64,000 bases of DNA from the NCBI GenBank assembly GCA_035259385.1, contig DATFWL010000183.1, positions 62,001-126,000 of the forward strand, in the 5' to 3' direction. The notes under the pieces were generated by a model. That model ran no database searches and was not told the origin of the DNA. It saw nothing but the letters and a program-made list of their open reading frames with translations. How positions within the stretch are numbered: the first letter of the stretch is position 1; the number at the start of each line of letters is the position of its first letter. The stretch comes from QHWK01 sp035259385. GTDB lineage: Bacteria > Acidobacteriota > Vicinamibacteria > Vicinamibacterales > CAVVIG01. The translations under genes and the position numbers were made by a program. Shown one piece after another: positions 7,447-14,822 of this stretch.

Positions 7447-8368
7447 GGCGAATACTCCTGGTGTGAATTGTCCGACGGAACGTCACGCGGCCTGCCGAAT
7501 GGGATCGGCCTTTCCGCAGCGTCAACAACGCCTTGCGAACCTCCGACGCGGACTGGCACCGGAGATCCGGATCCTTTTCCAGCAGCTTGCGGGCGAGGCG
7601 ATCCAGAGCCCGCGCGGTCGCGGACTGCGGACGGCCGATTGCCGGCGGATCGTTCTCGAGCACGTTCATCAGCGCATCCGCGGTCGATCGCGCGGCGAAC
7701 GGCGGACGCCCGACGGCCATCTCGTAGATCACCGCGCCGAGCGAGAAGAGATCGCTGCGCGGATCGGCCGGCAGCCTGAGAATGCGCTCGGGTGAGATGT
7801 AGTTGGTCGTGCCGAGCACGCTGGGCCGCGCGCCTTTGCAGCTCCAGCCCGGACCGCTGGGGAGGGAGCCGCACCGCACCGCGAGACCGAAATCGAGCAG
7901 CTTGATCCGACCGTCGGCGGTCACGAAGACGTTGGCCGGCTTGATGTCCTGGTGGACGAAGCCGGCGCGATGCACGGCGGCGAGCGCGCCGGCGATTTCG
8001 GCGGCGACGTCGATGACGTCGCACGTGTCGAACGGACCGGCGGCGAGCTTCGTCTGCAGCGTCTGCCCGGCGAGCCGCTCCATCGCGATGCACGGCCACC
8101 CGTCGCAGTCGGAGACGTCGTACACCGTGCAGATGCGGCGATCGTTGGAGCGGACCATCGCGTCCGCCTCGTCATCGAGCCGCCGCTTCGCCGTCTCCGG
8201 GGACCGTGGCGTCGCCAGCGAGAACTTGAGTGCCACCGGGCGTCTGCTCAAGGTATCGACCGCATCGAACACCACTCCCATGCCGCCCACGCCGAGCGTG
8301 CCCACTACTTGATACCGCTCCAGTTCCGCCACGCGAGCTCCACGCCGTTCGTCATCAGACCGCCGCAT
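7409..8368 (-). CDS. Cytoplasmic Ser/Thr protein kinase (PknB-like), non-RD catalytic loop
   Basis: A 319-residue kinase with essentially only the catalytic domain (~residues 18-285). Visible motifs are the glycine loop GTLGVGGMGVVF (23-34), VALK with K48, a helix-C glutamate (~E67), the catalytic loop HQDIKPAN (139-146), DFG (159-161) and SPE in the activation segment. HQD replaces the usual HRD, making it a non-RD kinase that may not need activation-loop phosphorylation. No transmembrane helix or sensor domain is seen. I start at 8368 because GGGAGAGGGAG precedes that ATG; an ATG at 8383 is in frame. A Crp-like palindrome lies ~90 bases upstream, and the gene overlaps the ECF sigma gene. 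Confidence 0.87.
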   Translation of the reverse strand: MRRSDDERRGARVAELERYQVVGTLGVGGMGVVFDAVDTLSRRPVALKFSLATPRSPETAKRRLDDEADAMVRSNDRRICTVYDVSDCDGWPCIAMERLAGQTLQTKLAAGPFDTCDVIDVAAEIAGALAAVHRAGFVHQDIKPANVFVTADGRIKLLDFGLAVRCGSLPSGPGWSCKGARPSVLGTTNYISPERILRLPADPRSDLFSLGAVIYEMAVGRPPFAARSTADALMNVLENDPPAIGRPQSATARALDRLARKLLEKDPDLRCQSASEVRKALLTLRKGRSHSAGRVTFRRTIHTRSIRHDAVDATCAHVH

Positions 8369-8448
8369 TGCTCCCTCTCCCATGCCCCTAATGACGGAAA
8401 GTGTGACCGCGTTTCCCCGATTCGTGGTGTGATGGCTGTCAACCGCGA

Positions 8449-8468
8449 ACCGTGATTTCGATCACGGT
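8449..8468. promoter_or_regulatory. Candidate Crp-type operator upstream of the kinase/sigma pair
   Basis: ACCGTGATTTCGATCACGGT is a 20-base palindrome with perfect 8-base arms. Its core GTGA-N6-TCAC is the classical Crp arrangement, matching the predicted specificity of the Crp-type protein encoded at 6122-6853. It is centred about 90 bases before the kinase start at 8368. As RNA it would form an 8-base-pair hairpin with a UUCG loop (plus strand). Confidence 0.5.
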
Positions 8469-8652
8469 CGCCATCGGCGTTCGCGAAAAGCCGCCGCGAC
8501 GCACGCGGGCGCCGGCCGGACGACGCGTCGCGGCGTCCGGTGCAGCCGGTCAGCTCTCGCAGGAGGCCGATCTGGTCAGGTCGCGACGGCGCACGTCCTG
8601 CGCCGCCGCGCAGTCAAAGGGTAGTGAGGGTTGACGGGAAAACGTTTCAGGC

Positions 8653-8691
8653 CGCAAAAGGAAACGGCCGGCGCGTGGAACGCCGGCCGTT
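8653..8691 (-). terminator. Intrinsic terminator following the tiny ORF
   Basis: On the minus strand a perfect 11-base-pair stem (AACGGCCGGCG with CGCCGGCCGTT, 7-base loop, 8663-8691) is followed by a pyrimidine tract TTTCCTTTT. It would end a transcript arriving from about 8750. No conventional gene lies immediately upstream, so a short RNA is implied, or it ends the ROK gene transcript. Confidence 0.65.
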
Positions 8692-8712
8692 CGTCGAACT
8701 GGTGAGGGCCGT

Positions 8713-8742
8713 CTAGTGACTGCCCCCGTAAGTGTCTGCCAT
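8713..8742 (-). CDS. Possible 9-residue ORF (MADTYGGSH) with strong ribosome site
   Basis: ATG at 8742 opens nine codons ending at TAG (8713-8715). GGGAGG sits 7 bases upstream, one of the best ribosome sites in the window, and an intrinsic terminator follows 22 bases after the stop. Upstream (8779-8793) a perfect CCCTGC/GCAGGG hairpin lies in the putative leader. It could be a leader peptide, a peptide gene or a chance ORF inside a small RNA. The interval 8369-8865 otherwise holds no recognisable gene. Translation is unproven. Confidence 0.25.
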   Translation of the reverse strand: MADTYGGSH

Positions 8743-8865
8743 GCATGCACCTCCCGGCCGCGACCAGATACGTTGGGGCCCTGCGGAGCAGGGCGGGGTC
8801 GCTAGGAGCCTTTTGTTGCGCCGGCGCGTGGCGCCAGGCGATTCCGACATCTCAGGATACCACGG

Positions 8866-9567
8866 CTATCTGCCTCGGCCGGTCGAGCCCGCCCCGGCGA
8901 ATCGCGGGCTCTTGCGCACGTCGTCCCAGAGCCGGTAGCCGCCCAGGAACGCGTTGGCGTTCCCACCGAGCCGCACGCCCTTCGGCAGCTCCTTCATCAA
9001 TTTTGCGTTGCCGCCGCCGAGGACCACGTCCTCGACGTTGAGCGCGAGCCGAAAGCGCTCGATGACGTCGAGCACGTGGCTGCGCCACTTCTTCTTGCCG
9101 CTGCGCTTCATGCCTGCCTTGCCGACGTAGTCCTCGTAGGTCTGACCTTTTTTGTAAGGAAGGTGAGCGAGCTCCATCGGCACGAGCACGCCGTCGATGA
9201 CCAGCGCGGAGCCCAGTCCGGTGCCGAGGCCGAGGAACAGCAGGCGGCCGCCCTTGTAGCTGCCGAGCGCCTGCATGGCAGCATCGTTGATCATCCGCAC
9301 CGGCCGGCCGAACGCTTTCCTGAAGTTGAAGTTGACCCAGCCGCGACCGAGGTTCACCGGCTCGGTGACCGCCTTGCTGCGCACGACCACACCCGGATAT
9401 CCGATCGAGACGACGTCGAACCGGCAGTCCCGCACCGCTTCGAGGACCGCTTTCACCATCTTCGCGGGCGTGAGCCCGTCGCCGGACGGAATCTTGATCG
9501 GCTCGCGATGGCCGGGTGCGTGCACTTTCACGTTGGTACCGCCGACGTCGACGACGAGAATCTTCAC
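8866..9567 (-). CDS. ROK-family sugar kinase, polyphosphate-glucokinase-like
   Basis: A 233-residue protein of the actin/hexokinase fold. It opens with the phosphate-1 motif VDVGGTNVKV; GYPGVV and NLGRGW follow, then the phosphate-2 region GLGTGLGSALV and LVPMELAHLPY. These match short ROK kinases of the PpgK type (glucose phosphorylation with polyphosphate or ATP). The zinc CxCGxxGC motif of regulatory ROK proteins is absent, and there is no DNA-binding domain. GTG at 9567 fits the family start; a TATAGT hexamer ends 7 bases before it, so the mRNA is probably leaderless. It is divergent from the P-loop kinase/glycosidase pair, which fits a glucose-salvage role (inference). Confidence 0.75.
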   Translation of the reverse strand: MKILVVDVGGTNVKVHAPGHREPIKIPSGDGLTPAKMVKAVLEAVRDCRFDVVSIGYPGVVVRSKAVTEPVNLGRGWVNFNFRKAFGRPVRMINDAAMQALGSYKGGRLLFLGLGTGLGSALVIDGVLVPMELAHLPYKKGQTYEDYVGKAGMKRSGKKKWRSHVLDVIERFRLALNVEDVVLGGGNAKLMKELPKGVRLGGNANAFLGGYRLWDDVRKSPRFAGAGSTGRGR

Positions 9568-9574
9568 GTCCGGC

Positions 9575-9582
9575 ACTATAGC
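9575..9582. promoter_or_regulatory. Overlapping divergent -10 hexamers (TATAGT minus, TATAGC plus)
   Basis: ACTATAGC reads TATAGT on the minus strand (9575-9580), 7 bases before the ROK start codon, and TATAGC on the plus strand (9577-9582), 26 bases before the ATG at 9609. One AT-rich spot may thus serve both divergent genes. Confidence 0.4.
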
Positions 9583-9608
9583 GCGAGTTGCGGCTAAGAT
9601 CCCGGGCG

Positions 9609-10223
9609 ATGCGCGTCGCGATCGTCGGCGGTCCCGGCATCGGCAAGAGCACGCTCGTGCGCCAGCTTGGCGACCTGTATCACCACGGCTCATTTGGTGA
9701 AGGCGAGAAAGGCGTCTGGGCGCCCGGCGTTCTCGAGGACATCGCGGCGGGCCGCAACCCGATCGGCGTGACCGCCTACTTCGCCAGGCTCTACGACGCC
9801 AACTATCGCGCCGCGGCCGAAGTGGATCGCCCCGGCCGGGTAATCTTCATCGAGGGCGCGCGGATCACGCTCGAGGCGCACATCGCCGAGTATCCGCCCG
9901 AGCATCACGACGATCTCCGGAAGGTCGCCGCGCTCGGCGACTGGTGGCAGCCGGAGGTGACGATCGTGCTCACCTCGAGCACCGCGACGATCGATCGCCA
10001 CATCCGGCTTCGCAGTCGATCGCACGAAGAGGTGGAATACATGGTCGGCAGGTTCCGGCTGATCGACAACGAGTTTCGGCGGCTGGCGCCGTGTTATCCG
10101 AACACGGTGGTGTTCGATCGCGACCACACGGAGTTCCACGAGCGAGCCGGTCTGCTCGACGTGATTCGCGCGGCTTCGCTTCCGCCGTTCGTCGAGATCG
10201 AATACGAGACGCGTGATCGCTGA
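9609..10223 (+). CDS. P-loop NTPase, nucleoside/nucleotide-kinase-like
   Basis: A 204-residue protein with a Walker A motif right at the N-terminus (GGPGIGKST, residues 6-14). A mid-protein segment RHIRLRSRSHEEVEYMVGRF is rich in arginines like the lid of deoxynucleoside kinases, and a central strand reads VIFIEGARI. The size and layout fit dNK/thymidylate-kinase-like enzymes, but the substrate is unclear and it could equally phosphorylate a sugar or act as a regulatory NTPase. Its stop overlaps the ATG of the glycosidase gene (TGATG at 10221-10225), so the two are translationally coupled. It is divergent from the ROK kinase gene. Confidence 0.6.
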   Translation: MRVAIVGGPGIGKSTLVRQLGDLYHHGSFGEGEKGVWAPGVLEDIAAGRNPIGVTAYFARLYDANYRAAAEVDRPGRVIFIEGARITLEAHIAEYPPEHHDDLRKVAALGDWWQPEVTIVLTSSTATIDRHIRLRSRSHEEVEYMVGRFRLIDNEFRRLAPCYPNTVVFDRDHTEFHERAGLLDVIRAASLPPFVEIEYETRDR

Positions 10224-12919
10224 TGCCGACCGGTTCGCCCTCCACCGCTGAACATCGCCGCCTCGCGCTGCGCGCGTGGCATGGCGTGCCGCGGTGGCGC
10301 AAGTGGGGCTGCTACGTCTCGGATCGCGCGTGGGGAACCGTGCGCGAGGACTACAGCAGCAACGGCGACGCGTGGCGCTGCCTCACGCACGACATGTCGC
10401 GGAGCAAGGCGTACCGCTGGGGCGAGGACGCCATTGCCGGCATCTGCGATCGCTATCAGCTCCTGGTGTTCGCGCCGGCGTTCTGGAATACGCGCGATCC
10501 CATCCTGAAGGAGCGCTACTTCGGCCTGACCTCGTTCGAGGGGAACCACGGCGAGGACGTGAAGGAGTACTACTTCTACCTGGACAACACGCCGACCCAC
10601 AGCTACATGCGGATGCTCTACAAGTATCCGCAGGCCGCGTATCCCTATCAGCGGCTGCTCGACGAGAACGCGGCGCGCGCCGGCAGCGGCCTCGAATTCG
10701 AGCTGCTCGACACCGGCGTGTTCGACCAGGGCCGTTACTTCGACATCTTCGTCGAGTACGCCAAGAGCGACATCGAGGACATCTGCGTGCGCATCGAAGC
10801 CGTCAATCGCGGTCCCGATGCGGCGCCGCTGCACGTGATTCCTCACCTGTGGTTTCGCAACACCTGGGCATGGGGGCCCGAACGGACGCTCGAACCGACG
10901 ATTCTCGTCGATTCGACGCGGCGCGAGGACGGCGCGACCGTGCTGGTGGCGGACGATCGGCGAGCCGGCCACCTCCCCAACCTGACGTTCCAGTACGAGC
11001 TTGGCGAGCGGCGCCTGTACGCACCGGCCGGAGGCCAGCCGCTGTTCACCGACAACGAGAGCAACAACGTGCGCCTCTACGGTCGCGGCGCGCGGAACAT
11101 GTCGACCTACACCAAAGACGCGTTCCATCGCTTCATCGTCGACGGCGAGCGCGGCGCGGTGAATCCGAACGCCTCCGGCACCAAGGCGTGCATCGACTAT
11201 GTCGAGACGATTCCGGCCGGTGGATCGCAGGTGTGGCGGTTCCGCCTGGCGCCGGATCGGCTCGAACATCCGCTCGACGAGGTGGATGCCGTCGTGGCGA
11301 TGCGCAAGGCGGAGGCCGACGAGTTCTACAGCACGATTCATCCACCCAGGGCGTCAGACGACGAGCGCCTGGTCCAGCGCCAGGCGCTCGCCGGCATGCT
11401 GTGGACCAAGCAGATCTATCTCTTCGACGTCGACCAGTGGCTGAACGGCGACGATCCGCGGCATCCGCCGCCGGCGAATCGCCCCGCGATTCGCAACACG
11501 CACTGGCGTCACCTGAACTCGATGCGCGTGCTGTCGATGCCGGACGGATGGGAGTATCCGTGGTTCGCGGCCTGGGACCTCGCCTTCCACGCGGTCGCGC
11601 TCGCGCTCGTCGATCCCGACTACGCCGAGGAGAACCTCTGGGTGCTGCTGTTCGAGCAGTTTCAGCACCCGAACGGCCAGCTGCCCGCCTACGAGTGGGA
11701 GTTCTCGGACGTCAACCCGCCGGTGCACGCGTGGGCGTGTCTTCGCATCTACCACATGCGCAAGGAACGGGAGGGCGTCGGCGATCGCGCCTTCCTCGAG
11801 CGCTGCTTCCACAAGCTGTTGATGAACTTCGCGTGGTGGGTCAACAAGGTCGACAGCGAGGGCAACAACGTGTTCGAGGGCGGCTTCCTCGGCCTCGACA
11901 ACATCACGGTGATCAACCGCAGCGAGCGGATCATCGACGGCGCGACCCTCGAGCAGTCGGACGCCACCGGGTGGATGGGGTTCTTCTCGCTGTGCATGAT
12001 GCGCATCGCGCTCGAACTCGCCGCCGACAACCGCACCTACGAGACCCTCGCCACGAAGTTCTTCGAGCACTTCGTCTACATCGGCGGGGCGATGAAACGG
12101 ATCGGCGGCCGCGACTACCAGATGTGGGACGAGACGGACGGCTTCTTCTACGACGTGCTGCGCTACCCGGACGGCCGCTTCCAGAAGTTCGCGGTCCGCT
12201 CGCTGGTTGGACTGATTCCGCTGTTCGCGATCGACGTGATCGACGAAGAAGCCGAGCAGACCCTGCCGACGTTCACGACCAGCATCAAGTGGTTCGTGCG
12301 CAACCGCCCTGACCTGGTCGGCGAAGCGTGCTTCACGCAGCAGATCGGCCTCGAGACGCGCCACGTGCTCTCGATCGTCGACACCCAGCAGTTCGGCCGC
12401 CTCCTGCAGCGGCTGTGGGATCCCGCGGAGTTCCTCTCGGTCGCCGGCGTCCGCAGCCTCTCGAAGCACCACGAGGCGCACCCGTTCTCGTACGGCGGCA
12501 GCGACGTCAGCTACGAGCCGGCCGAAGCCGTCGAGAAGATCAAGGGCGGCAACTCGAACTGGCGCGGGCCGATCTGGTTCCCGACGACGTTCCTCCTGAT
12601 CGAATCGCTGGTCAGGTTCGACGATGCGCTGCTCTCGCAGTTCGCGGTGCGGGTGCCGGGCTCACCGGATCGCGCGCTGACGCCGCGCGACATGGCGCGG
12701 CAGCTCGCCGACCGGATGATCGGCCTCTTCACGCGCGGCGCCGACGGCACGCGGAGGATCTTCGGCGAAACCAGGATGTTTCAGACCGATCCGCACTGGC
12801 GCGATCATCTGCTGTTCTTCGAGTACTTCGACGGCGACACCGGCGCCGGCCTCGGCGCGTCGCACCAGACCGGCTGGACCGGCCTGGTGGCGAATCTGAT
12901 CGATGAATGGAGACGGTGA
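10223..12919 (+). CDS. GH63/MGH1-like glycoside hydrolase (alpha-glucosidase type)
   Basis: An 898-residue cytoplasmic protein with no signal peptide. The N-terminal ~400 residues are beta-rich (RWGCYVSDRAWGTVREDYS; HLWFRNTWAWGP). The C-terminal half is an (alpha/alpha)6 barrel containing YPWFAAWDLAFHAVALA, QLPAYEWEFSDVNPPVHAWA, DETDGFFYDVLRYPDGRF, RGPIWFPTTFLL and TGWTGLVANLI. These are features of the mannosyl-oligosaccharide-glucosidase-like (GH63, MGH1-like) group, whose bacterial members hydrolyse alpha-glucosides such as mannosylglycerate- or glucosylglycerate-type solutes. The acidic residues in AAWD and YEWE/DVNP are candidate catalytic acids. It is coupled to the upstream P-loop protein. 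The exact substrate is not readable. Confidence 0.8.
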   Translation: MPTGSPSTAEHRRLALRAWHGVPRWRKWGCYVSDRAWGTVREDYSSNGDAWRCLTHDMSRSKAYRWGEDAIAGICDRYQLLVFAPAFWNTRDPILKERYFGLTSFEGNHGEDVKEYYFYLDNTPTHSYMRMLYKYPQAAYPYQRLLDENAARAGSGLEFELLDTGVFDQGRYFDIFVEYAKSDIEDICVRIEAVNRGPDAAPLHVIPHLWFRNTWAWGPERTLEPTILVDSTRREDGATVLVADDRRAGHLPNLTFQYELGERRLYAPAGGQPLFTDNESNNVRLYGRGARNMSTYTKDAFHRFIVDGERGAVNPNASGTKACIDYVETIPAGGSQVWRFRLAPDRLEHPLDEVDAVVAMRKAEADEFYSTIHPPRASDDERLVQRQALAGMLWTKQIYLFDVDQWLNGDDPRHPPPANRPAIRNTHWRHLNSMRVLSMPDGWEYPWFAAWDLAFHAVALALVDPDYAEENLWVLLFEQFQHPNGQLPAYEWEFSDVNPPVHAWACLRIYHMRKEREGVGDRAFLERCFHKLLMNFAWWVNKVDSEGNNVFEGGFLGLDNITVINRSERIIDGATLEQSDATGWMGFFSLCMMRIALELAADNRTYETLATKFFEHFVYIGGAMKRIGGRDYQMWDETDGFFYDVLRYPDGRFQKFAVRSLVGLIPLFAIDVIDEEAEQTLPTFTTSIKWFVRNRPDLVGEACFTQQIGLETRHVLSIVDTQQFGRLLQRLWDPAEFLSVAGVRSLSKHHEAHPFSYGGSDVSYEPAEAVEKIKGGNSNWRGPIWFPTTFLLIESLVRFDDALLSQFAVRVPGSPDRALTPRDMARQLADRMIGLFTRGADGTRRIFGETRMFQTDPHWRDHLLFFEYFDGDTGAGLGASHQTGWTGLVANLIDEWRR

Positions 12920-12922
12920 GGA

Positions 12923-14104
12923 TCACTTCCTCAGCGTCGCGCCGGTGAGTCCCGCCACTGCCGCCAGCGTCGTCTGTGCGGCGTTGAGGCCGAGGCGGAA
13001 GTCCTTGTCGTCGTAGGTCGTGTAGAGGTCGGTCGGCTGGTGCCACTGCGGATCCCAGCCGCTGCCGATCTGCACACCGCGCTCGTTCTCCCGCAGGCTG
13101 ATCGCGGGGATCAAGTCCTGGAAGGGACCCGAGTCGGTGTTGGTCATGTGCGAGCCGACCTGGGCCGGGTAGTCGGTGGCGTACTTCTCGTTGGCGACCT
13201 CGACGATCCACGCGAGCTTCTGGCTCTCCGCGGCCATTTTCGAGTTCGACTGGAACTCGATGTTCACGTCGGCTTCGGGACGCTGCTCCCTGCGCATCGT
13301 CCCGTCGGGGTTCGGCATGCCGTGATCGAACAGCATCATGTCGTGCTGGATCAGGCCGAGCCATTTCGGCTCCGGGTACCTGCCGGAACCAGGCGGGTCT
13401 TCCCTGCCCTGTTGTTCCTGCCGCTGCGCGATGTAGGCGCGCGCCGCCTGCGTTCCGGTCTCCTCGTTGTTCCACAGGATGAAGCGGATCGTCCGCTCGG
13501 TCCGCACGTCGGCACCGCTGAAGACGCGCGCCAGTTCCATCACCAGCGCGGTGCCGGATCCGTCGTCGTTCGCCGCTTCGCCCCAGCCGTGGCCGTCCAT
13601 ATGCGCGCTGACGATGTACATCTCCTCCGGATGCGCGGCGCCGACCCTCGTGCAGTAGGCCGCTTCGCGCGGCCCCGGCGTCGTCGGCTGCATGTTCAGC
13701 GCGCGAAGTTTTTCGTCCGGCTGCTTCATCGGATCGGTGTTGACGCCGGTCGGCGTGCGCACGCCGCGCGGCTTGCCGCCGCCGGCCGCGAGCCCGGTGT
13801 TGCCGCGGCCGCGGCCGCCGGTGGTCTGCGCGGGCGGCGGATCGTAGACGTACTTGACGCGATCGGTCGGGCACCCGTAGCTCTTCAGCTGCGCCTCGAT
13901 CCAGTCGACCGCGGCGCGGTTGCGATCGGTTCCCTGGCGGCGATCGCCGAACTGCGTCAATCCCTTGATGGTCGCCTTGTATTTCTCGAGGTCGAGACGA
14001 TCGACCAGTGTCTTGATCGGATCGGGCGCGTCGCCTTGGGCGCGGACGCGATCGGTCGCGGCGGCAGCGACGACGCAGCAGATGAGAGAGAGTATCAGGC
14101 GCAT
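12923..14104 (-). CDS. Secreted M28-family zinc metallopeptidase
   Basis: A 393-residue protein with a cleavable signal peptide (MRLILSLICCVVAAAA, cut after VRAQ ~residue 23). The catalytic region has HMDGHGWGEAANDDGSGTA (first zinc His and bridging Asp), WNNEETGTQAARAYI (catalytic Glu-Glu), HMTNTDSGPFQDL and GWDPQWHQPTDLYTTYDD (further ligands), the M28 aminopeptidase/carboxypeptidase pattern. It would act in the periplasm or outside, trimming peptides. The start at 14104 is fixed by the signal peptide. A TACACT hexamer lies 8 bases upstream, again close to leaderless. It is convergent with the glycosidase gene. Confidence 0.88.
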   Translation of the reverse strand: MRLILSLICCVVAAAATDRVRAQGDAPDPIKTLVDRLDLEKYKATIKGLTQFGDRRQGTDRNRAAVDWIEAQLKSYGCPTDRVKYVYDPPPAQTTGGRGRGNTGLAAGGGKPRGVRTPTGVNTDPMKQPDEKLRALNMQPTTPGPREAAYCTRVGAAHPEEMYIVSAHMDGHGWGEAANDDGSGTALVMELARVFSGADVRTERTIRFILWNNEETGTQAARAYIAQRQEQQGREDPPGSGRYPEPKWLGLIQHDMMLFDHGMPNPDGTMRREQRPEADVNIEFQSNSKMAAESQKLAWIVEVANEKYATDYPAQVGSHMTNTDSGPFQDLIPAISLRENERGVQIGSGWDPQWHQPTDLYTTYDDKDFRLGLNAAQTTLAAVAGLTGATLRK

Positions 14105-14254
14105 GGCAGGAGAGTGTAGTGCAAGATGCCGGCACGAGCTCAGACGGGTGAGCCGGACGCGGAGCGGCCAGGGCTCCGAACGTTGCATGCAAGACGACGC
14201 AGACAGAGTCGCCGCTGACGGACGCACGGAGGACGATGGCGGCGGGGTGACCGC

Positions 14255-14767
14255 ATGGCGAAAGCCGCACTGGCCAGGATCCAACGAATCGAGCACGCGA
14301 TCGTGATCGTGCGGGGACTCAGAGTCATGATGGACGTCGATCTCGCCGAGTGGTATGGCGTCAGCACGCGCGCGCTCGTTCAGGCCGTCAAGCGCAACCG
14401 CGATCGATTCCCGAAAGACTTCATGCTGGAGCTGACCCCGCACGACGCCGAGATCTTGAGATCACAATCTGTGATCTCAAGATCCACGCACGGTGGTCGT
14501 CGCACGGTTCCGTACGCCTTCACCGAGCAGGGAATCGCGATGCTGTCGAGCGTGCTGCGCAGCCAGCGGGCCATTCGCGTCAATATCGAGATCATGCGCG
14601 CGTTCGTCAGGGTGCGGCGCATGCTGCGGCCGACTGCGACCCTGATGAGGAAGATCGGCGAGATGGAGCGCAAGTACGACACGCAGTTCGGCGTCGTGTT
14701 CGAGGCGATCAGGGAACTGATGGGCCCGCCGGCCGGTCCACGGAGGCGCATCGGATTCCGCGGGTGA
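14255..14767 (+). CDS. ORF6N-domain DNA-binding protein
   Basis: A 170-residue protein. The ORF6N domain covers about residues 8-105: RIEHAIVIVRGLRVMMDVDLAEWYGVSTRALVQAVKRNRDRFPKDF opens it, followed by the LRSQSVIS segment, then PYAFTEQGIAMLSSVLRS and AIRVNIEIMRAFVRVRR. The C-terminus is a short helical tail. ORF6N proteins resemble phage antirepressors but are also common in chromosomes, with no settled function. No phage genes lie nearby. Codons for EILRSQSVISRS are built from a 33-base palindrome (14452-14484) that also separates two halves of the domain. Confidence 0.85.
   Translation: MAKAALARIQRIEHAIVIVRGLRVMMDVDLAEWYGVSTRALVQAVKRNRDRFPKDFMLELTPHDAEILRSQSVISRSTHGGRRTVPYAFTEQGIAMLSSVLRSQRAIRVNIEIMRAFVRVRRMLRPTATLMRKIGEMERKYDTQFGVVFEAIRELMGPPAGPRRRIGFRG
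14452..14484. repeat. 33-base palindrome inside the ORF6N coding sequence
   Basis: The arms GATCTTGAGATCACA and TGTGATCTCAAGATC are perfect 15-base complements around ATC. The palindrome encodes the ILRSQSVISR stretch of the ORF6N domain. In RNA it would form a very stable hairpin in mid-gene. Confidence 0.9.
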
Positions 14768-14822
14768 AGACGGGCACCCGAATGCGCGCGAACACGTGTC
14801 CGGCGCGTGCCAGGGGGCATTC

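Noticed and set aside
8550..8750. A 66-codon minus-strand frame covering the tiny ORF
   Set aside because: It runs straight through the intrinsic terminator at 8653-8691 and shows no conserved pattern.
12914..12936. GTGAGGATCAC near the glycosidase stop as a Crp site
   Set aside because: The half-sites are separated by 3 bases, not 6, and the site lies between convergent gene ends.
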